Shown: positions 9,513 through 17,833, numbered from the stretch's first letter. The stretch is 64,000 nucleotides of DNA from an uncultured Clostridia bacterium (GCA_947175325.1 CAMWME010000002.1:124001-188000), one strand, 5' to 3'. Numbers and translations: made by a program. Notes: generated from the sequence alone by a model not told the origin.

Positions 9513-10271
9513 TTACCACCCCATTTCTTTCAAGAAGGCGGAAAGCTTTTCGTGCCGAGCCGTATCGCCGTGCGCGTACTTGCCCAAATTGCACTCGCCG
9601 AGGATAACACCGTCTTTCAAGTAGAGAATGCGGTTGCCGCGGCGGGCGGAGCGCATATCGTGCGTAACCATTACCACGCTTTGACCTTGTTCGTTGAACT
9701 TGGTGAGAGTATCCAAAACATCAAGCCCCGTTTTTGAGTTGAGTGCGCCCGTTGGCTCGTCGGCGAAGAGAATTTCGGGCGAGTTGATAATGGCGCGGAC
9801 TATGCCGACGCGCTGTGCCTCCCCTCCCGATATTTGCGTGGGGAATTTTTTTTGCGTTTCTTCGGAAATATCCACTGCCGCAAAGAGTTCCTTTGCGCGG
9901 GCGACGAGGGCTTTTTTATCTTTGTTTACGAGTAGTCCCGCCGAGAGGACGTTATCCATAACCGACATTCCGTCGATTAAATAGATTTGCTGGAATACGA
10001 AGCCGCAGTGGTCGCGGCGGAATACCGCCAAGCCGTCTTGCGACAAGTCGGAAATGGTTTTATCGCCGAACGTGATTTTGCCAAGGCTTGGAGTATCCAT
10101 ACCCGAAAGGGCGTACAAAAGCGTGGATTTGCCCGCGCCGCTTGCACCCATAATTACGGTGAAATCGCCTTGATAGAGTTCAAGGTCGATATTTTTAAGA
10201 ACGTGCTGTTGCTGACCCCCGTTTGAGAAAGTCTTGCAAAGTTTTTCGGTTTTTAATAAAGTTTTTTGCAT
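9513..10271 (-). CDS. ABC transporter ATP-binding protein, MacB/Bce type
   Basis: The ATPase partner of the FtsX-type permease. Visible motifs are Walker A GASGAGKST, signature ISGGEAQRVGI and Walker B ILFADEPTGAL, the last two being hallmarks of the MacB/LolD/BceA group. I place the start at the ATG at 10271 (MQKTLLKTEKL), which has GGAGG seven bases upstream; an in-frame start 33 bases earlier lacks a site. Length (252 residues) is normal for the family. The promoter region upstream carries phased response-regulator boxes, so expression probably depends on the adjacent two-component system. Confidence 0.9.
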   Translation of the reverse strand: MQKTLLKTEKLCKTFSNGGQQQHVLKNIDLELYQGDFTVIMGASGAGKSTLLYALSGMDTPSLGKITFGDKTISDLSQDGLAVFRRDHCGFVFQQIYLIDGMSVMDNVLSAGLLVNKDKKALVARAKELFAAVDISEETQKKFPTQISGGEAQRVGIVRAIINSPEILFADEPTGALNSKTGLDVLDTLTKFNEQGQSVVMVTHDMRSARRGNRILYLKDGVILGECNLGKYAHGDTARHEKLSAFLKEMGW

Positions 10272-10293
10272 AATAACCTCCGTTACACGCTCT

Positions 10294-10347
10294 ATGGTAC
10301 TCAATAAATTCTTAACGGTCTTTAACCGTTTCTTAAAATTTTCTTAA
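10294..10347 (-). promoter_or_regulatory. Response-regulator-controlled promoter of the ABC transporter
   Basis: On the + strand the boxes read TTCTTAA (10309), TCTTTAA (10319), TTCTTAA (10330) and TTCTTAA (10341), spaced by 10-11 bp, as expected for tandem OmpR/PhoB-type dimers on one DNA face. A minus-strand -10 hexamer TACCAT lies at 10294-10299. The TCTTTAA/TTCTTAA pair sits 19 bases upstream of it, exactly as at the regulator's own promoter. Confidence 0.65.
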
Positions 10348-11609
10348 ATATTTCCGCTAAGGCGCAAGGTAACGGTTACTTTTAAGCCGTGGGTGCCGTT
10401 TTCTATATTGAGTTCGCCGTGCATCTCTTTCATAAAGTAGTCGGAAATATAAAGCCCAAGCCCCGCGCCTTCGGTATTTGCGGAATTGCTGCCGCGCTTG
10501 AATTTTTCTTTGAGTACTGGCAATTCGTCTTGGGGAACGCCGCCTCCGAAATCTTCTATGGTTATTCTGATATTGTTATCCGCTTTTTCCGCATTTACGA
10601 TAATTTCCGTTTTTGCGTACTTGTACGAGTTGGCGAAGATATTATCGAAAACTTGCTGCAAGCGCAAACCGTCGGCGAACACCAAGCATTCGGGGATGTC
10701 GGGAATTGTTGCGCGGTGCAGATAGTCGGCGTTTTCAAGCATTGCTTTTACTTGCTTGCTTTCGATATTCGCGGGGGTTACGGTGAGCTGCTGTAACTCT
10801 TCCAGCGTTGCCGTAAAGAGGTTCGTAACCAGCGTGTTTATTTGGTCTGCTTTGCCTATGATTTGCGTGTAGTTGGCTTTATCTTTTCCGTTGCCCGTTA
10901 CGGCAAGCCCGACCTCGGAAACGGCTTTTATGCTTGCGACCGGCGTTTTAATGTCGTGGGAAAGTTTTGCTACGAGCTCCTTTTTGCTTGCGTTCGCTTG
11001 GGCTTCGGCAAGGCGGGCTTTTTTGAGTTCGGAACGCATAATGTCAAAGCTTTCCGTGAACGCGCCGAAAAGGTTGCGCCTATCCATTTCGAGCGGGATA
11101 TCGAGGTTGCCGCCCGCGACCCTCTCGGCAAAGCCTTTGAGCTTGCGGAAGGGTCGTATCATTGTAAAGTGCGTATACGCGGCGTACCCGATACAGAGCG
11201 CGCACTGAACGGCTATTGCAACCGAAAGAACGATTATTGCAGTTTGTTTTTGCGATTGCAGAGTTTGCGCGCCGTCGTTGTAAATAATTACTTTGCCGAC
11301 GATAGTTCCGTCGAGGGTGATATCGAGAACCGTATCTCTGTGCGTGATAGCCGCGTTTACACTTTCGGATAAGCCCGATTTTGTTTTGTAGAGAATATTG
11401 CCGTCGTTATCCAGCACGGCGTAGTCAAGCGCGGTCGGGTTTTGGTGGTCGTCAATGGAGTTGAAATCTTGCGTTACCGATTGCACCACCTCGTTTACCG
11501 CGACGGCGTCTTGCGAGAAGTCGGGCGTCTGCAAAGCGAAGACAATAAGCGCGATAATTTCCCCCACGAGTACGAGGATTGCGCCGATTAAAAACAGTTG
11601 CTTTTTCAT
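10344..11609 (-). CDS. Sensor histidine kinase
   Basis: Membrane-bound sensor kinase of about 421 residues from the ATG at 11609, which has GGAGG upstream; an earlier in-frame start is less likely. It has an N-terminal membrane helix (FLIGAILVLVGEIIALIVF), an extracytoplasmic sensor of about 90 residues, a second helix near 130-155, a HAMP linker, the phosphoacceptor box KLSHDIKTP, and a HATPase domain with N-box DNIFANSYKYAK and G-boxes DFGGGVP and GAGLGLYIS. Its start overlaps the regulator stop codon by four bases (ATGA). It should phosphorylate the adjacent OmpR-type regulator. The moderate-sized sensor loop suggests it detects a ligand itself rather than relying only on the transporter. 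Confidence 0.9.
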   Translation of the reverse strand: MKKQLFLIGAILVLVGEIIALIVFALQTPDFSQDAVAVNEVVQSVTQDFNSIDDHQNPTALDYAVLDNDGNILYKTKSGLSESVNAAITHRDTVLDITLDGTIVGKVIIYNDGAQTLQSQKQTAIIVLSVAIAVQCALCIGYAAYTHFTMIRPFRKLKGFAERVAGGNLDIPLEMDRRNLFGAFTESFDIMRSELKKARLAEAQANASKKELVAKLSHDIKTPVASIKAVSEVGLAVTGNGKDKANYTQIIGKADQINTLVTNLFTATLEELQQLTVTPANIESKQVKAMLENADYLHRATIPDIPECLVFADGLRLQQVFDNIFANSYKYAKTEIIVNAEKADNNIRITIEDFGGGVPQDELPVLKEKFKRGSNSANTEGAGLGLYISDYFMKEMHGELNIENGTHGLKVTVTLRLSGNI

Positions 11610-12280
11610 TCGTTGCCTCCCGTAAATTTGTAGCCGTCGCCCCAAACGGTGACGATATATTCGGGCGCGTTGGGGTTGGGCTCTATCGCTTCGCGAAGTC
11701 TGCGGATATGCACGTTGAGCGTGCCGTCACCCGTGAACTTGTCCTCCCAAACTTTTTCGAAGAGTTCTTTTTTGGATACGACTTTTCCTTTGTTTTCGAT
11801 AAGGTAAGCAAGCAGCTTGAATTCGAGCGCGGTAAGCTTAACAGCGTTGCCCGCCACCTCCACTTGCTTTGACGCGAAGTTGACGGTTAAACGGCCGTCG
11901 GAATATTCGGCGGCCCCGCCGTAACGCTTTAACACGGCTTTGACCTTTGCAAGCAGAACTCCGAGCGAATAGGGCTTTTGAACGTAATCGTCGCCGCCGA
12001 TATTGAGTGCGACTATTTTGTCGTCGTCGCTGGTTCGCGCGGAGATAAAAAGAATTGGGATATTCGTATTTTCCCGTAATTCTTTGCATAAATCGAAGCC
12101 GCTTCCGCCGTCTAAGTTTATGTCGAGAAGAATTAGCTCGGCCGTATCGTTTTTAAAGAAATTGCGGCACTCGTCAACGCAGTACACGGCAAGCGTGTTC
12201 ACGCCGAACAAATTGAAATATTCGGCAGTGCTGTCTGCAAGTACTTTTTCGTCGTCGACGATAAGGCAGTTGAATTTCAT
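11606..12280 (-). CDS. OmpR/PhoB-family response regulator
   Basis: A 224-residue regulator beginning MKFNCLIVDDEKV at the ATG at 12280, preceded by GAGGTG. The receiver domain shows the acidic pocket (VDDE), phosphoacceptor Asp in LILLDINLDG and the conserved Lys in VQKPYSLG. A winged-helix Trans_reg_C domain follows (LTALEFKLLAYL, GTLNVHIRRLREAIEPNP, VTVWGDGYKF). Paired boxes in front of this gene and the ABC transporter gene indicate it activates both, including itself. Longer frames upstream contain no better start. Confidence 0.93.
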   Translation of the reverse strand: MKFNCLIVDDEKVLADSTAEYFNLFGVNTLAVYCVDECRNFFKNDTAELILLDINLDGGSGFDLCKELRENTNIPILFISARTSDDDKIVALNIGGDDYVQKPYSLGVLLAKVKAVLKRYGGAAEYSDGRLTVNFASKQVEVAGNAVKLTALEFKLLAYLIENKGKVVSKKELFEKVWEDKFTGDGTLNVHIRRLREAIEPNPNAPEYIVTVWGDGYKFTGGNE

Positions 12281-12296
12281 AGTACACCTCAAAAGT

Positions 12297-12339
12297 ATTA
12301 TACCTTTTTTTGAAGAAGAAATCTTTAAGAATTTCTTAA
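12297..12339 (-). promoter_or_regulatory. Autoregulated promoter of the response regulator
   Basis: A minus-strand TATAAT (12297-12302) lacks a good -35 hexamer. In its place are boxes TCTTTAA (12322-12328) and TTCTTAA (12333-12339), 11 bp apart and 19 bases upstream of the -10. This geometry is typical of activators that replace -35 recognition. Confidence 0.65.
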
Positions 12340-12408
12340 ATTTTGGGTTTTTAATTGCGTTGTACGGTAAATAGAAACAAGGCGTTGACAGGTTACAATA
12401 CACCAAGC

Positions 12409-12440
12409 CGAGAGGGAGTTGCTTTTCCTCTCGATTTTTT
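12409..12440 (+). terminator. Terminator-like hairpin without an obvious upstream gene
   Basis: CGAGAGG pairs with CCTCTCG and is followed by ATTTTTTG on the + strand. No + strand gene ends here, so it may insulate the restriction operon or end a short transcript antisense to the regulator leader. Confidence 0.5.
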
Positions 12441-12496
12441 GTGTGGTTGAATTTTATGATGCGCGGGCTTGTTGGCAAGTGGTGTTTTTTAACGAA

Positions 12497-12547
12497 ACGC
12501 AGGGAGAGATTTAGATTAACGCAGGGGAAATTTTTATAAGACGCAGG
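12497..12547 (+). promoter_or_regulatory. Triple direct repeat upstream of the restriction-modification promoter
   Basis: ACGCAGG occurs at 12497, 12519 and 12541, exactly 22 bp apart, with the last copy ending seven bases before the -35 of the methyltransferase promoter. Two-turn spacing of identical heptamers suggests cooperative binding of a regulator along one DNA face. Confidence 0.6.
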
Positions 12548-12554
12548 AATTTAC

Positions 12555-12584
12555 TTGATATGAAGTTATAAACGGTGTTATAAT
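12555..12584 (+). promoter_or_regulatory. Promoter of the restriction-modification operon
   Basis: TTGATA, 18-base spacer, TATAAT, followed by a GGAGAAG ribosome binding site six bases before the first methyltransferase start codon. Confidence 0.75.
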
Positions 12585-12613
12585 TTACGTAGTTTACTTC
12601 GGAGAAGATAAAA

Positions 12614-13747
12614 ATGATAAAATTGGGAACTGCGTTCAGCGGAATAGGCGCGATTGAACAAGCGCTTTTAAGGCTTCAAATGCCTCACGAAATCGAATTC
12701 GCTTGCGATAACGGCGATATAGATATTTCCGTTGATACCGATGAAGAGCTTAATACCGTCAGAGGTTTATCCTCGCCCGAAGAAAAGCGAGATTACGTGG
12801 ACACGCTTTACAAGAAAAAGTCTATTAAAAAGAATTTTGTAAAGCAGTCTTACCTTGCGAACTATCAAGTGAAAAACGATTTGTTTTTTGCCGACGTGAA
12901 GATGCTGGACGGCGCGGATTTTAAAGATAAAATCGATTTGTTCGTGGGCGGAAGCCCTTGCCAGAGCTTTTCGGTTATAGGCGCAAAGGGCGGTTTTAAC
13001 GATACCCGCGGTACGCTTTTTTACGATTACGTAAGGCTTGTAAAAGAAATTCAGCCCAAGGTTTTTATTTACGAAAACGTGTACGGTTTGACCCGCCACG
13101 ACAACGGAAAAACTTGGGCGATTATGCAACAGGTTTTCAGTGAGCTGGGATACAGCTATAAGTTTGAAATTTTGGACTCCCGCAACTACGGCATTCCGCA
13201 AGGGCGGAGAAGAATTTTCGTGGTCGGGTTTAAGGACGCGAGCCACGCGGAAAAATTCGAGTTCCCCTCTCCCGTTGACTTAAATTACACGATGCAAGAC
13301 TTCCTTGAAGAAAATACTGCCGTGGGCAGTTTGCAGAGCGTTGACGGAAAGCTTACGAAAATAAACGACGAAAAAGGCGAGCCCGAAGAAAGATATTATT
13401 TATCCGAAAAGTTAAAGGCGTACTGCCTCTCCCCGGGCACCAAAAACTTTATGCACGCCGACGCAAAAATCGATTTGCCCATCGCCCGCGCGCTTTTATC
13501 CACGATGGGGAACTCTCACCGCTCGAGCGTAAACAATTACGTTACCACGAACGGCCGCGTCCGCGCGTTGACCGTGAGAGAGGTGCATAGACTTATGGGC
13601 TTCCCCGACAGCTATAAAATAGTAGTATCGAAGGCGCAAGCTTATAAGCAAGCGGGGAACTCTATCGTGGTGGACGTGCTTATGAGTATCGTGAGAGAAA
13701 TTGCAAAGGTTGAAGGTTGGGATTATGGAAAGAATAAAAACGACTGA
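12614..13747 (+). CDS. DNA (cytosine-5) methyltransferase, first of two
   Basis: A 377-residue C5-MTase with motifs in the usual order: I (GTAFSGIGAIEQAL), IV with the catalytic Cys (GGSPCQSFS, PCQ at about 115-117), VI (YENVYGL), VIII (QGRRRIFVVG) and X (QAGNSIVVDVL). The insert between motifs I and IV is longer than usual (about 45 extra residues after the first motif). The target-recognition region lies between VIII and X and is where specificity should differ from the second enzyme. It is the first gene of an operon of two methyltransferases and two nucleases with overlapping or nearly touching ends. Its role is to methylate one strand of the host's recognition sites. Confidence 0.95.
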   Translation: MIKLGTAFSGIGAIEQALLRLQMPHEIEFACDNGDIDISVDTDEELNTVRGLSSPEEKRDYVDTLYKKKSIKKNFVKQSYLANYQVKNDLFFADVKMLDGADFKDKIDLFVGGSPCQSFSVIGAKGGFNDTRGTLFYDYVRLVKEIQPKVFIYENVYGLTRHDNGKTWAIMQQVFSELGYSYKFEILDSRNYGIPQGRRRIFVVGFKDASHAEKFEFPSPVDLNYTMQDFLEENTAVGSLQSVDGKLTKINDEKGEPEERYYLSEKLKAYCLSPGTKNFMHADAKIDLPIARALLSTMGNSHRSSVNNYVTTNGRVRALTVREVHRLMGFPDSYKIVVSKAQAYKQAGNSIVVDVLMSIVREIAKVEGWDYGKNKND

Positions 13748-14705
13748 TAAAAAGTATCGGGTCGTAAGCTTGTTTGCCGGTATCGGCGGGTTTGACATCG
13801 GGTTCGAGAACGCCGGATTTAATATTATTTGGGCGAACGACTTCGATAGGTTTGCGGTTGAAACTTACAAGGCAAACGTGGGGCGGCAAATAGTGCTTGG
13901 GGATATCCGCGAGGAAAAGGCGAACATTCCCGAACACGACGTGCTTATCGGGGGCTTCCCTTGCCAGCCGTTCAGTACGTTAGGAAAGCTTAAAGGCTTT
14001 GACGATACCGACCGCGGGGATTTGTTTTTTGAGATTAAGGATATTCTTAAAACTCACAGAACCAAAGCCTTCGTGCTGGAAAATGTTAAAAACATTATAA
14101 ACCACAATAAGGGTGAAACCTTCAAGCGCATACTTCACGAGCTGCACAGTATCGGGTACGAATGCTCTTTTAAGGTTTTGAATTCGGCAGATTACGGAAT
14201 ACCTCAGCGCAGAAACAGAGTCTACATAGTCGGATTTTTGAGAGACGCGTTTGAAAGCCTTGACTTCGAATACCCCCCCACCATTCGTTTACAGCTTACC
14301 ACTCAGGATTTGCTTGATAAAGAAGTGGATAAAAAATATTTCCTTACGCCGAAGATAGAAAAGACCATCCTCGGCGAGGGCACGAAGGGATACATAGTTC
14401 AGCCCACGATTGATTTGCCCATTTCTAAAACGCTTACCGCTACTATGCACAAGATGCACCGCGCAAGTCAGGACAACTACGTTACGGACCTTGAAAGCCG
14501 CGCACTGTTTAACGACGACAACCGCACGAACATAAGAAAACTGACCCCCGACGAGTGCAGAAAATTGCAAGGCTTCCCGAGCGACTGGGTGCAAGTCGTT
14601 TCCGATTGCCAAGCGTATAAGCAGTTCGGCAACGCGGTGACGGTTGACGTTGCGTATGCGATTGCAGTTAAACTTATGGAACACATGAATAACAATATGA
14701 GGTGA
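13725..14705 (+). CDS. DNA (cytosine-5) methyltransferase, second of two
   Basis: A 326-residue C5-MTase beginning MERIKTTDKK at 13725, overlapping the first enzyme by 23 bases with an AAGG-like site inside it. Motifs: I (SLFAGIGGFDIGFENAG), IV (GGFPCQPFS, PCQ at about 79-81), VI (LENVKNI), VIII (PQRRNRVYIVG) and X (QFGNAVTVDVA). It differs clearly from the first enzyme outside the motifs, so it is not a recent duplicate. Two C5-MTases beside two nuclease genes are what one expects when the recognition site is asymmetric and each strand needs its own methyltransferase, as described for BbvCI and Bpu10I systems. Confidence 0.95.
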   Translation: MERIKTTDKKYRVVSLFAGIGGFDIGFENAGFNIIWANDFDRFAVETYKANVGRQIVLGDIREEKANIPEHDVLIGGFPCQPFSTLGKLKGFDDTDRGDLFFEIKDILKTHRTKAFVLENVKNIINHNKGETFKRILHELHSIGYECSFKVLNSADYGIPQRRNRVYIVGFLRDAFESLDFEYPPTIRLQLTTQDLLDKEVDKKYFLTPKIEKTILGEGTKGYIVQPTIDLPISKTLTATMHKMHRASQDNYVTDLESRALFNDDNRTNIRKLTPDECRKLQGFPSDWVQVVSDCQAYKQFGNAVTVDVAYAIAVKLMEHMNNNMR

Positions 14706-14709
14706 AAAA

Positions 14710-15939
14710 ATGCCCGCAAGCTCGATAACTTTTATTGACGACAGAGATTTGATTTTAAATTACATAGAGAGCCGTTCGCAAGATATGTACGAATACGTGC
14801 TGTCTAAGCCGCAGACGAGGTTTACGCTGTGGTATAAAAACCTTACTCATTCCGACCTTACAACCCGCGGAAAAAGAAACGGTTGGCAAGAGGGGCTTGA
14901 TAAAAACATTTTGTACTATCTGAGCGTGGACGAGATGCTTGAAATCGAGGAAGCGAGCAAAAAGGAATTCGAAAGTGCAAAGCAGTCTAACATAGGTATG
15001 TCCGACGCGTTTTACGCGGATTTGGATATGCCGAGGCTGCAGCGCAGAAAGGGCCCGCAGACGACTCAGCACGAGCACTTGCAAGTCAACGATTACGCCG
15101 ACGTGTATCTTGTAAACGATACGGTAAAGTACTTTACGATAGAGTACACGAAAAGGGTTATAGCAAAAACCGGCAAGAAGGTGAAATGGGACGATGACGA
15201 AACCGTTACGCTTAGCGGGTCGAAGTTTACCCCCATTCAGATTACTCAAGCCATTCACGGGCTTGGGACTGCCGATGATACGGAATTTCACAAGCTTAGG
15301 CTGTCTATGTTCCTCAACGATACTTTTATCGTACTTATTGAGCACACCGACGTGAAAAGCGTTTACGTTATGCTTGAAAAGAACCCGCGGTTTTTCACTT
15401 TGATAGGTGAAACGAACGAAAGCTGGGAACGCTACCTCTTGGTTAAAAAACAACAAGAGCAAGCAATGATAACCGTCCAGACGGGGTTGGCTGTCGAGGA
15501 AGAAAAATCGAGGGCACAGCAGTCGGCTTGGAAGGATTTGTTGGCGAAGGAAATGATGAACTACACCACTCACGAGGGTGAAGTGTTCTGCCCGTTTACC
15601 CAGATAAGCGCCGACTTTGAAAGCTTGTCTATGCTGTTTATAGCTTCGCACATAAAGCGGTTTGCCGACTGCGACGCAATCGAGGCGTACGACGTAAACA
15701 ACGGGCTTCTCTTGTGCGCCAACGCCGACGCGCTGTTTGACAAGCATATGATTACCGTTGACGAAAACAAGCAGCTGGTCTTCTCCTTTTTGATAGAGGA
15801 TAATTTACAGCTGCGGCACAAGCTACTTTTAAACCAGCCCATTTTCAATTTGATTTTAAACGAAAAGCGTATGGAATATATGAAGGAGCACCGCAGAATT
15901 TTCTATTTAAAAGAAGAAGAAAGAAAAAGGAATAAATGA
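14710..15939 (+). CDS. HNH restriction endonuclease subunit A
   Basis: A 409-residue protein, start with GAGGTG upstream. The C terminus is an HNH domain of the HNH_2 type: CPFT near 294, SHIK with the His near 314, NNGLLLCANADALFDKH near 331-346. The N-terminal half (TRFTLWYKNLTHSDLTTRG near 36-54) and a central HGLGTADD segment near 183 recur in the next gene, so the two are paralogues. Position directly behind two methyltransferases makes it a restriction endonuclease; together with its paralogue it probably forms a heterodimer in which each subunit cuts one strand. I do not recognise a characterised enzyme by name. Confidence 0.75.
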   Translation: MPASSITFIDDRDLILNYIESRSQDMYEYVLSKPQTRFTLWYKNLTHSDLTTRGKRNGWQEGLDKNILYYLSVDEMLEIEEASKKEFESAKQSNIGMSDAFYADLDMPRLQRRKGPQTTQHEHLQVNDYADVYLVNDTVKYFTIEYTKRVIAKTGKKVKWDDDETVTLSGSKFTPIQITQAIHGLGTADDTEFHKLRLSMFLNDTFIVLIEHTDVKSVYVMLEKNPRFFTLIGETNESWERYLLVKKQQEQAMITVQTGLAVEEEKSRAQQSAWKDLLAKEMMNYTTHEGEVFCPFTQISADFESLSMLFIASHIKRFADCDAIEAYDVNNGLLLCANADALFDKHMITVDENKQLVFSFLIEDNLQLRHKLLLNQPIFNLILNEKRMEYMKEHRRIFYLKEEERKRNK

Positions 15940-17354
15940 CAAAAGAGGATATTATGACAAAAAATTTTAACAGCTTTTCTTATACTGAAAACGAGGAAGA
16001 TATTTTTATTTATATTCAGTACAATTCTGAAAACTTATTGAAGATATTTAAAAGGGATATTAAGCATCATTTCATTCTTTTCAGAAAATATCTTTCTCAC
16101 TCTGACTTAGTTACAAAGGGCAAACTCGGGAAGGGAACAAAAGTCGGGCTGTCGAAAAAAGCGCGTATGAAATGTTACAAGCTCTATTATCAAAGCGTCG
16201 ACGAATTGATGAATATCTGGAAAAACAAAACTCCTCCGGTTGCCGGACAATCAAATATTTGGATGCAGAAAGATTTTTATCAAAAAACGAAGACGAAATC
16301 ATATGTAGATAATAACAAAAAGCAAGCGGATATCGTTTCGGATTACGGCTTGCAAGTTTTCATACCCTCTGATACTTGTAAAGATTTTAATTTGGAAGAT
16401 TTAAACAAAATTTGCGAACATAACAAAAAGTACAAATATGAAGGTAAAGAAGCGGAAGACTTGAAAAAGTTTAATCCTAAAGCCTTCTTAGACGAAAAAA
16501 GCGGTTTGTTGAAAGTCGACTCGTTACATATCGCGGCGCACGGACTGGGCACCGATGACGATGCGCTTTTCGCCTACTTGCGGTCGTTCGTGTTTAAGGG
16601 CGACGTTCTGAACGCTTTATACGATGATACTGACAATATCCTCTATTTGTTTTTTGAAAGGAATGAGAAGTATTATACTCTTTTGAACTTGTGTGACAAT
16701 AGTAAACCTCCTATTCCCCCTATCTGGCGCGAATATTCAGATGAAGACAAGGCTGAAATTGTAAAAACACTTTGCCTTGCCGAAATGCTAAATGAAACTC
16801 CGGATACAAGCTCTGCTTTGAAGCAAGAACTTCCGGAAGACGACGAATTACAAAAATTGCTTAAAAAATACCGCGAAGACTATAAAAAATCGATTGATGA
16901 CGTGCTTGCTTCGGGCGAAATACCAAAATGCAGATGGTATCAAAAAAAATGGAAAGAAGTTTTGATTAAAGCAGACGAACTTCATTTTAAAGAACGCGGT
17001 TCTGCCGTTTGTGCGATATCGGGAATAAGGGGCGATTCCACTAAACTTGGTAAATTCTTCGTCGCTTCACATATAAAGTCTTATGCGGATTGCATGAATA
17101 ATGAAGAATACGAAGATGCGTTTGACCCTGATAACGGGCTGATTTTATGTGCAAATATCGACGCACTGTTTGACAGGCATCTTATCACTATTGATAAATC
17201 CGGTAAAATTATTATCAAAGACGTTGTTAAGGGCATAAAGGACCGAGGAAAATATTTGCGGTTCAAAAAGTTGGATAAATATTACTTGAACCCAAACAGA
17301 TTAAAATATCTTAAGGTGCACAAGGCAATATTTGATTCTAATCCGGATAAATAA
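15936..17354 (+). CDS. HNH restriction endonuclease subunit B (paralogue of A)
   Basis: A 472-residue paralogue of the preceding nuclease. Matching blocks are LFRKYLSHSDLVTKGK near 48-63, AHGLGTDDDALFAYLRS near 201-217 and an HNH_2 domain (CAISG near 359, SHIK near 378, NGLILCANIDALFDRH near 400-415). It is longer mainly through insertions between the second and third blocks. The start overlaps the previous stop (ATGA); an alternative ATG 18 bases on has a better-placed GAGG and could be the true start. The gene is visibly more AT-rich than the three genes before it, so it may have joined or evolved separately. Likely partner subunit in a two-chain endonuclease. Confidence 0.75.
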   Translation: MTKEDIMTKNFNSFSYTENEEDIFIYIQYNSENLLKIFKRDIKHHFILFRKYLSHSDLVTKGKLGKGTKVGLSKKARMKCYKLYYQSVDELMNIWKNKTPPVAGQSNIWMQKDFYQKTKTKSYVDNNKKQADIVSDYGLQVFIPSDTCKDFNLEDLNKICEHNKKYKYEGKEAEDLKKFNPKAFLDEKSGLLKVDSLHIAAHGLGTDDDALFAYLRSFVFKGDVLNALYDDTDNILYLFFERNEKYYTLLNLCDNSKPPIPPIWREYSDEDKAEIVKTLCLAEMLNETPDTSSALKQELPEDDELQKLLKKYREDYKKSIDDVLASGEIPKCRWYQKKWKEVLIKADELHFKERGSAVCAISGIRGDSTKLGKFFVASHIKSYADCMNNEEYEDAFDPDNGLILCANIDALFDRHLITIDKSGKIIIKDVVKGIKDRGKYLRFKKLDKYYLNPNRLKYLKVHKAIFDSNPDK

Positions 17355-17423
17355 ACTTATGATAAGAATAGCAAGCCTTCCTTGTGATATTGGTTGATGA
17401 CGGAAAAATTTTTAAAAAAACTC

Positions 17424-17451
17424 TTGACTTTTTGAAAGTTCACGATATAAT
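17424..17451 (+). promoter_or_regulatory. Promoter of the small accessory gene pair
   Basis: TTGACT, 16-base spacer, TATAAT, with a GGAGG ribosome binding site about ten bases before the start codon at 17480. Confidence 0.7.
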
Positions 17452-17479
17452 CGTATTAACATTTGCGGAGGCGGCAATT

Positions 17480-17833
17480 ATGAAAAACGATTATCACGTA
17501 ATTTGGAAAATCAAAATCCCCCAAAAACTTAAAAATAAAATCAATTATTTTATAAACAAGCACGGAATAGATAGGGAATATTTCTTTAACACGGGAACGG
17601 ACTTTATATCGCAGCGGCATATGGAGCGGTACGACACGCCCGAGCCGAAGGATATTTACCGTTTCAGTGAAAAGGACGAAGCCGCGCTTGTGACTTGGCA
17701 GCTCGAGCTTACCGAAAGTGAAGCCGAAGGTTATAAAAAATTTATCGAGCATTACGGCGTTAGCGAAAGGGATATTTTGGCGGCGGCGCTGTATTATAAC
17801 TTGGTTTGGATTTGGGAGAAACATTGTGACTGA
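17480..17833 (+). CDS. Small protein with two copies of a short helical unit
   Basis: A 117-residue soluble protein starting at the ATG behind GGAGG; the longer upstream frame would begin before the promoter. I recognise no family. Internally, KLKNKINYFINKHGIDREYFF and EAEGYKKFIEHYGVSERDIL look like two copies of the same unit (amphipathic helix, turn HGI/YGV, second helix), about 65 residues apart. The unit resembles ribbon-helix-helix or similar small DNA-binding folds, but the match is loose. It overlaps the next small gene by eight bases and lies just behind the restriction operon with its own promoter, so a regulatory role is possible but unproven. Confidence 0.6.
   Translation: MKNDYHVIWKIKIPQKLKNKINYFINKHGIDREYFFNTGTDFISQRHMERYDTPEPKDIYRFSEKDEAALVTWQLELTESEAEGYKKFIEHYGVSERDILAAALYYNLVWIWEKHCD

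Noticed and set aside
12281-12613. C-protein (controller) gene in front of the methyltransferases
   Set aside because: No frame of suitable length with a helix-turn-helix exists in the gap; only the repeats, hairpin and promoter are present.
14755-15747. 330-codon open frame on the - strand opposite the first HNH nuclease
   Set aside because: Shadow of the nuclease gene, whose HNH motifs and paralogy are evident; composition of the antisense product is not protein-like.
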